58,756 nt of DNA from Desulfofundulus thermobenzoicus (GTDB taxonomy: Bacteria > Bacillota > Desulfotomaculia > Desulfotomaculales > Desulfovirgulaceae): positions 1 to 58,756 of the forward strand of contig NZ_WHYR01000021.1 in the NCBI RefSeq assembly GCF_009428905.1, given 5' to 3'. The position numbers and the translations under genes are program-made. The notes under the pieces were generated by a model. It had not been told where the DNA came from. It saw nothing but the letters and a program-made list of their open reading frames with translations, and searched no databases. This document shows, one piece after another, positions 47,179-54,171 of this stretch (the stretch's first letter is position 1; the number at the start of each line of letters is the position of its first letter).

Positions 47179-47554
47179 TTTCTTCCGGAGCTGTTAGTCC
47201 AGGGAGGCCGGTGTCCCTGCTGGCAGCGGGGGGTTTCCTTTCCCCCGTGGCCGGTGCCGTACGGCGGCCGGGGTCCCTGTTTTCTCCCGGCAGGCTTGCC
47301 CGGCGGGCGGCAGTGATATGCTTCTCCCCCAGGCTGCCGTGGGCCTGGTGGTTCTCCCGGGGCCGGTGCCGTGGCCCTGGCTTTCGGCAGGTCTAAACGT
47401 ACCGGTTCGGGGCTGGAACCACTCCGGCAACGGCTTGCATGAACCAGGTGGCTCCGTTGGGACTTGCGCCATGGCTGGTTGAACATAATACGCCTTATCC
47501 GCCCCGCAGCCAGGAAGCAAAGATCCGGGGTCAGCGGGGCCGATGAAGTCGGCA
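47179..47554. other. GC-rich stretch without a gene
   Basis: Between the 52-bp repeats and the right long repeat. Open frames on either strand are rich in Pro/Gly/Arg and have no family character. Nothing further can be supported. Confidence 0.5.
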
Positions 47555-47867
47555 TTATGTCAACCGCCCTTGTAAGGTTACTGGCCGGCACTGCGCCTGC
47601 AATGGCCCGGGGCGGCCCTGCGGCGGCCGGCAGGCCCACAGGATGCAACCGGCCGGCCCTTTGATACAGGTGCCGTAAAGCGGGCCGCAGGCTCGCGCCG
47701 GCCTTTGGGCGTGGCTACGTTGCGTCTTCGCCTGGAACGCGTATTTGCCGGGCGGAACAGGTCGACATAATACTTGTGGTGGTTGATAAGGCCGGTGGTA
47801 CTTACGGGACGCGCGGCGGCCCGGTGGTGGTTGATAAGGCCGGTGCACGCGCGGGGGTTTTAGACCA
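47555..47867. repeat. Long direct repeat, right copy (313 bp)
   Basis: Counterpart of 45387-45701 in the same orientation. The offset of 2168 bases defines the unit between them. Just to its right (to about 47900) the minus strand reads DDDVITLTDMV-stop, matching the last residues of the DUF2922 protein, DSDVVVVTDLV. So each repeat copy is the 3' flank of a DUF2922 gene; the second gene is now only this stub. Confidence 0.92.
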
Positions 47868-47919
47868 TATCGGTTAAGGTGATCACATCGTCATCCCATG
47901 GCTAGTCTAATGGCTGCTG

Positions 47920-48201
47920 GTGATTGACATCATTTGGTTGCTGGAATATACTATTTTAGGGTTGGGGCATTTGTTGGGCTTAAAAGGTGCAGTTAAAGAA
48001 TACTGTCAATTAATACTGTCAATTAATAAAGATGATAATAAAGATGATAAAGACAAAAAATGGAGTCAATCGCAGTGGCATTTTGGAGAGTTACAAACCT
48101 TTTTAAATTTAATTAATTTAGGGGGCGGTTTTCATTTTCAAGGGATGGTGGATTATCTTGTTGCTCCTTATGGGGACATTATTGGTAGGTTGTTCCCGTA
48201 A
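47920..48201 (+). CDS. Hypothetical protein, uncertain
   Basis: A possible 93-aa protein starting with GTG. N-terminal hydrophobic stretch (IIWLLEYTILGLGHLLGL), then a lysine/aspartate-rich segment and a glycine-rich end. It is AT-rich compared with its neighbours and has no recognised family or good ribosome site. Its end overlaps the next gene by 44 bases, and the two are unlikely to be both fully real. Could be a remnant brought in with the repeat unit. Confidence 0.3.
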   Translation: MIDIIWLLEYTILGLGHLLGLKGAVKEYCQLILSINKDDNKDDKDKKWSQSQWHFGELQTFLNLINLGGGFHFQGMVDYLVAPYGDIIGRLFP

Positions 48202-48466
48202 TCCTGTTTCCGGTTTACCGGCGCAAAGTCAAGCGGAGGGGACAACTGCTCCCCGTTTTGAGGTTATTTTCGAGCATAAAGAGACCAGAAATATCGGTGG
48301 TTTTACCGTAATCAGGGATAACCGGACCGGTCAGGAATATTTGGTGGTGACCGGTTTGAATGGTTCTCCTGCAGTGGTTCCCCTGGACCAGCGACCGGTT
48401 ACACCCAACACGGGTGCCATGCGCAGTAACTTTATGGAACAAGAATTACTGGCCGTTCCCCGGTAG
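48158..48466 (+). CDS. Small lipoprotein, DUF6440-like
   Basis: A 102-aa protein with a short lipoprotein signal ending in LLVGCS. The remainder, RFEVIFEHKETRNIGGFTVI then NRTGQEYLVVTG, resembles small DUF6440-type domains. TTG start with AGGGATGG about 9 bases upstream; no ATG is available in frame. Anchored to the outer face of the membrane if the signal works; function unknown. Confidence 0.6.
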   Translation: MLLLMGTLLVGCSRNPVSGLPAQSQAEGTTAPRFEVIFEHKETRNIGGFTVIRDNRTGQEYLVVTGLNGSPAVVPLDQRPVTPNTGAMRSNFMEQELLAVPR

Positions 48467-48471
48467 CTGTC

Positions 48472-49005
48472 CTATTTACCTTTCCTGGGGAAAATGCCGC
48501 CGTGGATCTGACGGGCGTCTGAAACACTGAAAAAGGTACCCGGATCGACTTCGTCCAACAAGGAAAGTGCCCGTTGCAGGTCCCGGCGTTTCAGCAGGAC
48601 AAAAAGTATGTTCCTTTCACCGTATCGTCCCTGACAGCATACGCTGGACACCCCGAAGCCGGCCTGGCGGAAAATTTCGATGAACCTGGTTGCCCGGTCC
48701 GGGGCCGGAAAAAGCTGCAGGGTCAAATATCCCAGGGCCAGGCGGTTTTCAATGATGCTTCCCACGTAGTTGCCGGTGGCGAAGCCGCCGGCGTAGGCAA
48801 TCACCTTTCCCGGATCAGTCAACCCTCCCGCCAGCACCTGGTTGAGGGCCAGAATAAAGACGCTTACCTCCACAAACCCCACCATTGCGGCCAGCAGCCT
48901 CTTATCCCGCATGAGCATCAATACGCGGACCACGTCCAGGGACATATCCACTACCCGGGCGGTGAAAATAAATAGATATCCGCCCAAAAGAGTTAGCCAT
49001 TCCAA
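48472..49005 (-). CDS. DUF2179/DUF5698 membrane protein
   Basis: A 177-aa protein. The first 90 residues form three or four hydrophobic helices (LTLLGGYLFIFTARVVDMSL, then VGFVEVSVFILALNQVL), and the C-terminal half is the cytoplasmic DUF2179 domain (VSSVCCQGRYGERNILFVLL). This matches the UPF0316/YebE-type family of unknown function. TTG 49005 is taken because GGAGGGA lies upstream; the frame extends to 49050 through the terminator of the previous gene. Confidence 0.85.
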   Translation of the reverse strand: MEWLTLLGGYLFIFTARVVDMSLDVVRVLMLMRDKRLLAAMVGFVEVSVFILALNQVLAGGLTDPGKVIAYAGGFATGNYVGSIIENRLALGYLTLQLFPAPDRATRFIEIFRQAGFGVSSVCCQGRYGERNILFVLLKRRDLQRALSLLDEVDPGTFFSVSDARQIHGGIFPRKGK

Positions 49006-49037
49006 GTTTGTCTCCCTCCTGGTGGAAAACATAAACA

Positions 49038-49075
49038 AAACCGGGAACACTCCAGGTGTCCCCGGCTTTTTTTAT
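49038..49075 (-). terminator. Terminator after the glycosyltransferase gene
   Basis: Stem 49041-49065 (CCGGGAACACTCCAGGTGTCCCCGG, read on the plus strand) with T-rich sequence on both sides, so it can work in both directions. On the minus strand it follows the glycosyltransferase stop by about 50 bases. Confidence 0.75.
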
Positions 49076-49117
49076 TCGATACAAACGTCTCATTTCCTCT
49101 CGCTTTTTACGATTACT

Positions 49118-50278
49118 TTATACGGTCTTTCGCAAAAAGTTTTTATTCTCCAGGAGGGTGCTATATTCGCTGGATAGTTTCAGCGCGCAGTTACGGGAAG
49201 AAAGGGATTGGGCATTAATCCGGGCCCGGACGGACATCCTTTGCCGCAGATCGTCCTCCGCCAGCAGCTTTTTAATATGGCTTGTGAATTCCGGTATGCT
49301 TTCTCCGGTCAGGAAGCCGTCATCCCCATCCACTACCATCTCGCTGGTGCCAAAGGCCTTTACGGCCACCACTGGCAAACCGGAAGCCCTGGCTTCGGCC
49401 AGTACCAGACCCTGGGTTTCCGTCTTGGAGGCAAAGACAAACAAATCGGCGCTCCGGTAGCATTTAATCACTTCCATTCGGGCAAGGGGACCGGTAAACA
49501 GTACCCGTGATGCTATCCCCAGCCGGGTTGCCAGTTTTTTTAAGTTACTTTCCTCCGGTCCCCCCCCCACCAGCACCAATCTGGTTTGGGGCAGTTCCTT
49601 AGTTATACGGGCGAAAGCTTTAAGTAAGAAATCGATATTTTTTTCACGCCCCAAACGCCCCACAAAAAGAAGTATTTTTTCCTCCCGGTTCAAACCAAAT
49701 TGGCTTTGTAGCCAGTTACTATCAGCCTCTGCAAAATCCTCCAGTTTGATGCCCGTGGGAATATTGCAGATCCTTGTTTTCACACCCATTTCTTTTAAAT
49801 GTTTACCGATGACCGACGTGGGCGTAATTACCAAATGGCACTGGTTACAAAAATCCCGGCAATAGCGCCTGGTTAATGCCCGGGTGAGGTTGCGGGCAAA
49901 GGGTACGTAATGTACATAGTGATCATATAAAGTATGAAAGGTAAAGACCAGTGGTACTCCCAATTTACGGGCAAAACGGGCTCCCACCTGGCCCAGCAAA
50001 AAAGGTGAATGTACGTGAATGATGTCCGGCTGCCATTTGCTGATTACTGAATTTAATCGTGGGGAGAAGGGTATGGCCAGGGTGAAATCCCTGTTGGTAG
50101 GAGCGGGAATGGATGGAAAACGGAAAACTCTATTTTCATTGCGGCAATGGGGATAACTGGGAGCAAATATGTAGATTTCATGTCCCAGGGCAGTCAGTTC
50201 GCAGGTAAATGTTTCTATGGAATGCACTACCCCACTGGTGTAGGGACGGTAGCTATCGGTAAAGACGGCAATTTTCAA
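49118..50278 (-). CDS. Glycosyltransferase family 4 protein
   Basis: GT-B glycosyltransferase, 386 aa. N-terminal donor-independent half begins MKIAVFTDSYRPYTSGVVHS, with HVHSPFLLGQVGARFA. The C-terminal half has FVGRLGREKNIDFLLKAF and the EX7E element in SKTETQGLVLAEARASGLPV. Close relatives make glycolipids (alpha-glucosyl or -mannosyl diacylglycerol or phosphatidylinositol), which is the most likely role. TTG start. The upstream gap holds a TTAACGACCAACGACTATT repeat. Confidence 0.9.
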   Translation of the reverse strand: MKIAVFTDSYRPYTSGVVHSIETFTCELTALGHEIYIFAPSYPHCRNENRVFRFPSIPAPTNRDFTLAIPFSPRLNSVISKWQPDIIHVHSPFLLGQVGARFARKLGVPLVFTFHTLYDHYVHYVPFARNLTRALTRRYCRDFCNQCHLVITPTSVIGKHLKEMGVKTRICNIPTGIKLEDFAEADSNWLQSQFGLNREEKILLFVGRLGREKNIDFLLKAFARITKELPQTRLVLVGGGPEESNLKKLATRLGIASRVLFTGPLARMEVIKCYRSADLFVFASKTETQGLVLAEARASGLPVVAVKAFGTSEMVVDGDDGFLTGESIPEFTSHIKKLLAEDDLRQRMSVRARINAQSLSSRNCALKLSSEYSTLLENKNFLRKTV

Positions 50279-50393
50279 TCAATCCACCCCTTTAATCCAC
50301 CCCTTTAACGACCAACGACTATTTTCGAAGGAAGTGGTTTGTGCAGGCTTGCTGTTACTTATTATAACATATTCTGATTGGTGGTGGCACGGT

Positions 50394-50864
50394 TTATTCC
50401 CCTGGAATATCCCACCGGAAAACGGCCCGGGTTATGTGCCAGCCCGCTTCTGATTTATGTAAACTAAAATCAGCCTCTCCCCGTATCTTCTCCCCGCTGG
50501 TAACGTCTTCACTGAGCAAGGAGGCCTGTACTATGGCTTCCCGATTACTTTGCCAGTATATCCCGGTATGGGTGACTGTGGTCCGGCTATACCAGTCTGT
50601 GGGTTGGGCGATAAATTGCCATGCCTGTTCGCTCAAATGGGATAAAAGGGGTTCGGCATAATAGCGTGATAATACCGCTCTCACTTCTCCAACGTTTCCG
50701 GCTTGCCACCAGGAATCGTCTTCCACCGCTCCCCGAATTACAGCTATTATTTCCCTCTCTTCTGCCGGTATGGCAGTCCGGTGCAGAGTGCTCCCCTCCC
50801 CTGCCGTTAACATCCATGGCATTAGCAGCAGGTACAAAACCAGCGCTACATTTTTCATGAACAT
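50394..50864 (-). CDS. Exported hypothetical protein
   Basis: A 156-aa protein with a signal peptide (KNVALVLYLLLMPWMLTAG). The rest looks like a small alpha+beta domain of the SnoaL/NTF2 kind (EIIAVIRGAVEDDSWWQAGN at the start; GEADFSLHKSEAGWHIT near the end), but I cannot assign a family with confidence. GGAGGGAG precedes the ATG. Monocistronic as far as can be seen. Confidence 0.7.
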   Translation of the reverse strand: MFMKNVALVLYLLLMPWMLTAGEGSTLHRTAIPAEEREIIAVIRGAVEDDSWWQAGNVGEVRAVLSRYYAEPLLSHLSEQAWQFIAQPTDWYSRTTVTHTGIYWQSNREAIVQASLLSEDVTSGEKIRGEADFSLHKSEAGWHITRAVFRWDIPGE

Positions 50865-51019
50865 TATTTCTCCCTCCCCGGTATGAGCTTCTGAAATAGT
50901 ATTCGACCGGGGAGGGCCGGGTACCTTGTTAAATTATGGTTACTATTGCTGAATAAGGAAAAATTTTCGACTTTAACTTTAAAGGACAAAACAGATAACG
51001 GATCACGAAAAAAATAAAT

Positions 51020-51054
51020 GCCCTTCCGTATGGCCTGGCCCGGCTACGGAGGGC
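51020..51054 (-). terminator. Terminator after comFB
   Basis: On the minus strand GCCCTCCGTA pairs with TACGGAAGGGC (one bulge), followed by ATTTATTTTTTTC. It lies 20 bases after the comFB stop. Confidence 0.8.
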
Positions 51055-51073
51055 GCTGGTGATAAGTTTTCTG

Positions 51074-51382
51074 CTATTCCATATATTCAGCCGATCCGGA
51101 AATCGGGTTTTTATGCCTGGGATTGGCCACCACCCGCTTGATGGCGTTGGTAATGGCGGCCACCACCTGAGCCTTGCCCCCGATCTGATCGAAGCTAACT
51201 TTGGTAAAGATGGTTCCTTCGTCGGTGGCCACATAATGGGGTGGCAACTGGTTTAGGGATAGGGCCAGGATGTCTTCCTGGCAGCGGGCACAGGTGCAAA
51301 CTCCCGGGTTATTCCTGGTATACTCCTTTAATACGTCGGGTAATATCCTGCGCACCGCTTCTTCCGTATAGTTGTAAACCAT
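51074..51382 (-). CDS. comFB: ComFB-family protein
   Basis: A 102-aa late-competence ComFB-like protein. VCTCARCQEDILALSLNQLP with paired cysteines and PPHYVA are the family marks; RVVANPRH is near the C-terminus. Recent work links ComFB domains to cyclic dinucleotide binding, not directly to DNA uptake. AAAGGAGG ahead of the ATG. It may form a unit with the HAD gene 24 bases upstream. Confidence 0.88.
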   Translation of the reverse strand: MVYNYTEEAVRRILPDVLKEYTRNNPGVCTCARCQEDILALSLNQLPPHYVATDEGTIFTKVSFDQIGGKAQVVAAITNAIKRVVANPRHKNPISGSAEYME

Positions 51383-51406
51383 GGCTAAAACCTCCTTTCC
51401 CCTGCC

Positions 51407-51883
51407 CTATGTACGCAGGGTAGCCACCAGACGTTTGGGATGCAGCAACATATCCAGGCCATCACAGATGTCTCTCACCACCACATCGGCTGCCAGCAGG
51501 GCCTGCACGGATGTTCCCTCCGGCCCCAGCACCACTATGCCCAGGGCTGCTTTTTTCAGCATCCGGGTGTCATTGGTGCCGTTACCCACGGTTGCGGTAC
51601 GGTTCTCTCCCAGGCGGGTGATGAATGCTTCCTTTTGAGTGCTTCCTTCGCCGGGGGACAGGATGTGTACGCTGCCCCTGATGTTCCGGCAGGCCTGTTG
51701 CCCTGTACCGAAGGTATCGGCAGTAAGAATGTGAATGGTTAATTGTTCGGACAGGGTATTCAACCTTTCTTCCACACCCGGCAGCAAAGTTCCATCGACG
51801 GCCATGGTTCCGTTAAAATCCAGAACCAGATGTTCTATTTCCAGCTTTCCCCGCCCTGGAATCTCCACGGTAAGCAAATCCAT
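51407..51883 (-). CDS. HAD-like phosphatase (soluble P-type ATPase-like)
   Basis: A 158-aa HAD-fold protein. Motif I is LVLDFNGTMAVDG (DFNGT instead of DxDGT: the second aspartate is asparagine, and the catalytic nucleophile is the first D). Motif II lies in HILTADTFGTG, and motif IV GNGTNDTRMLKKA. It resembles the cytoplasmic domain of P-type ATPases. Substrate unknown. The ribosome site at ATG 51883 is weak; TTG 51877 is an alternative. Confidence 0.8.
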   Translation of the reverse strand: MDLLTVEIPGRGKLEIEHLVLDFNGTMAVDGTLLPGVEERLNTLSEQLTIHILTADTFGTGQQACRNIRGSVHILSPGEGSTQKEAFITRLGENRTATVGNGTNDTRMLKKAALGIVVLGPEGTSVQALLAADVVVRDICDGLDMLLHPKRLVATLRT

Positions 51884-51909
51884 CCCCCCAGTATTTTATT
51901 GCATGTTAA

Positions 51910-53007
51910 TTAATCCCCCAGGCAGATGCCCAGCTGTCGTGCCGAAAGAAGCAAATCACTGTTCAGGGGTACCTGGCGGATTTTGCCAGCAGCCTCCTCC
52001 AGGGGTACTGAAGAAATGGTGGCTCCCTGCAGGCAGACCATTTCCCCAAAGCGCTTCTCCATGAGCAGCCGCACCGCCCCTGTTCCATAACGGGTAGCCA
52101 GAATACGGTCGTAGGCCGATGGGGAACCTCCCCGTTGCAGATGGCCCAAAACCGTTACCCTGGTTTCCTTACCGGTGGCTTCCTCCACCTGTTGGGATAC
52201 CACGTTGCCGATTCCTCCTAAGCGGATGGGATCGAAGCTATCCTCCACCCTTTTGTGGACCACCATTTCTCCCCCTACCGGTCTGGCTCCTTCAGCCACC
52301 ACGACGATACTGAACTTTTTACCCTGCATTTCCCTCTGGTTGATCTGGTCGATAACCTTTTTTATATCGTAGGGTATTTCCGGTATAAGAATTACATCGG
52401 CACCGCCGGCCACTCCGGCCGCCAGGGCGATCCAGCCGGCATAACGCCCCATAACTTCCAGCACCATTACCCGGTGGTGGGATTCAGCAGTAGTATGGAG
52501 CTTGTCCAGGGCTTCGGTGGCGGTGGTCAGGGCGGTATCAAAACCAAAGGTCTGGTCCGTGGCCAGGAGATCATTGTCAATGGTTTTGGGCACTCCCACC
52601 ACCGGCAGTCCTTTGGCGTACAGTTCCTTGGCAATGGCCAGGCTGCCATCGCCGCCAATGATCACCAGGGCGTCCACGCCGTGGATGCTGACATTTTCGA
52701 ATATACGATCGGACACATCCACAAATTCCTTTTTACCACCCTTTATAACCGGATAATGGAAGGGGTTGTCCCGGTTGGTGGTACCCAGGATGGTTCCCCC
52801 CCGGGGCAGAATACCCACCACATCCTTTTCGCTAAGTTCCCGGGCCTGGTTTTTAATCAGACCGCCAAAGCCGTTTAAAAAACCCACCACGGAAAGGCCG
52901 TATTCCCTGATGGCCGTTTTTACCACCGCCCGAATTACCGCGTTCAATCCCGGCGCATCACCCCCGCCGGTTAATACACCAATGCGTTTTATTTTTCCCG
53001 GGGTCAC
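51910..53007 (-). CDS. pfkA: 6-phosphofructokinase (group III)
   Basis: Phosphorylates fructose 6-phosphate in glycolysis; 365 aa from the chosen start. IGVLTGGGDAPGLNAVIRA binds the phosphoryl donor; VIIGGDGSLAIAKEL has Gly at the position that is Gly in ATP-dependent enzymes, while VGVPKTIDNDL has Lys where E. coli has Gly and PPi-dependent enzymes have Lys. This Gly/Lys mix is usual for group III ATP enzymes, so ATP is favoured but PPi is not excluded. GTG 53007 is chosen because GGAGGTGA lies 8 bases before it; ATG 53034 has none. Confidence 0.9.
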   Translation of the reverse strand: MTPGKIKRIGVLTGGGDAPGLNAVIRAVVKTAIREYGLSVVGFLNGFGGLIKNQARELSEKDVVGILPRGGTILGTTNRDNPFHYPVIKGGKKEFVDVSDRIFENVSIHGVDALVIIGGDGSLAIAKELYAKGLPVVGVPKTIDNDLLATDQTFGFDTALTTATEALDKLHTTAESHHRVMVLEVMGRYAGWIALAAGVAGGADVILIPEIPYDIKKVIDQINQREMQGKKFSIVVVAEGARPVGGEMVVHKRVEDSFDPIRLGGIGNVVSQQVEEATGKETRVTVLGHLQRGGSPSAYDRILATRYGTGAVRLLMEKRFGEMVCLQGATISSVPLEEAAGKIRQVPLNSDLLLSARQLGICLGD

Positions 53008-53068
53008 TTGCCCCTTCACCTCCATAATATCCATGGTTGTTTTTTAGTATTTACTGCAAACCGTCAGC

Positions 53069-53842
53069 TTACCAGAGCGGTCTTTCCTTCAGGAATTGAT
53101 CAATAACCCGGTTCAGCTCGGCGGGTTTTTCCAGCATAACCATATGTCCCGCTTCCGGAATGACCTCCAGGTGCGCCCTGGGTAGTTTTTCCGCCAGGTA
53201 CCGCCCGTATTTTACCGGGGTTAGACGATCCTCATCGCCGGTAACCGCCAGGGCCGGCACCTCAATAGCCGGCAATTCGGCCATCAGGTCAAAATTGTCA
53301 CAGGCGGTGTAGTCCCTCAAAAAGACCAGGGACGAAACATTTTTTATTTCCTCCCGGGCCGCTTCCAGCAGTGATGGCGGGGCACTGCGGCCATAGGCCA
53401 GGGACGCCAGATTCCCGGGGATTTCCCCCCTGGCAAAGGCGTCCAGCAGGTCGGGCAAAACCCGCAGGCGGGCACCGGTACCGATAAGGAGCATGCCGGC
53501 CAGTTTTTCGGGATAACAACGGGCAAAGTCCAGGGTAATGGCTCCGCCCATGGAATGTCCGGCCAGGAAGAAAGGGTGCCCGATTAATTTTTCCGCAAAG
53601 GAAAAAATGAATTCCCGGTAGGTGCTTACCCGGTCGGCGCTCTCACCCCCCGACTGGCCGTGACCGGGCAGATCTACGGCCATGACCAGGTAATCGTCTT
53701 TGAAAAAGTTAAGCTGGGGCAACCAGTGGCGGTGACTCCCCCCTGCTCCATGGACAAACACGATGGTTTGACGGGGTTCTTTATCTACGGGCATTCCGGC
53801 AGCGTAATGATAGTTGGTGCCGTCAATAGTGACGAAAGGCAT
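53069..53842 (-). CDS. Alpha/beta hydrolase
   Basis: A 257-aa hydrolase of the alpha/beta fold. Oxyanion HGAGGSHRHW, nucleophile serine in GHSMGG, acid in GDEDRLTPV and catalytic histidine in EAGHMVMLE make a complete triad. Esterase, lipase or dienelactone/HOD-type activities all fit, and the substrate cannot be told. ATG 53842 is placed at proper distance after GGAGGGG; TTG 53848 is too close. Confidence 0.9.
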   Translation of the reverse strand: MPFVTIDGTNYHYAAGMPVDKEPRQTIVFVHGAGGSHRHWLPQLNFFKDDYLVMAVDLPGHGQSGGESADRVSTYREFIFSFAEKLIGHPFFLAGHSMGGAITLDFARCYPEKLAGMLLIGTGARLRVLPDLLDAFARGEIPGNLASLAYGRSAPPSLLEAAREEIKNVSSLVFLRDYTACDNFDLMAELPAIEVPALAVTGDEDRLTPVKYGRYLAEKLPRAHLEVIPEAGHMVMLEKPAELNRVIDQFLKERPLW

Positions 53843-53865
53843 GGACAACCCCTCCAGAGAAAAAA

Positions 53866-53887
53866 TTACCGGTGTCAGAACCGGTAA
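53866..53887 (-). terminator. Terminator upstream of the hydrolase gene
   Basis: On the minus strand TTACCGG pairs with CCGGTAA, followed by TTTTTTCTC. It would stop transcripts from the 52-residue protein gene before the hydrolase gene. Confidence 0.65.
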
Positions 53888-53965
53888 AAGTTAAGAAAGG
53901 CCACTGCTGTCATACCGGGCAAGGAAAGGGCTTCCTTTAATACATGGCATAATACATGGCACCCC

Positions 53966-54124
53966 TTAATGGTGACCGTGGGCATCGCATCCGTGAGATG
54001 CCGGTTTTTCAGGCACGTCCTCATACTTCTGCCACATAGTTCCCAGGAAGTTGGCGATTACCAGCATGGCCACGCTGGTTACCACCCCAAAAACCAACCC
54101 CTGCCACCAGTGTTCGAAAAACAT
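53966..54124 (-). CDS. 52-residue membrane protein with Cys/His tail
   Basis: Begins MFFEHWWQGLVFGVVTSVAM, continuing through one membrane helix to GTMWQKYEDV, and ends SHGCDAHGHH. The start has AGGGAGGGAAG upstream, so translation is likely. The tail has one Cys and four His within ten residues, suggesting metal binding. I know no family. It lies between the UPF0182 gene and a terminator and may share the UPF0182 transcript. Confidence 0.65.
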   Translation of the reverse strand: MFFEHWWQGLVFGVVTSVAMLVIANFLGTMWQKYEDVPEKPASHGCDAHGHH

Positions 54125-54171
54125 GGTTCTTCCCTCCCTTATATTTAAGGTGCTTTTAAATATTCCGGCGT

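Noticed and set aside
47555..47848. 97-codon minus-strand open frame inside the right long repeat
   Set aside because: The left copy has only 61 codons open in this frame, and the Pro/Arg/Gly-rich sequence with repeats looks non-coding.
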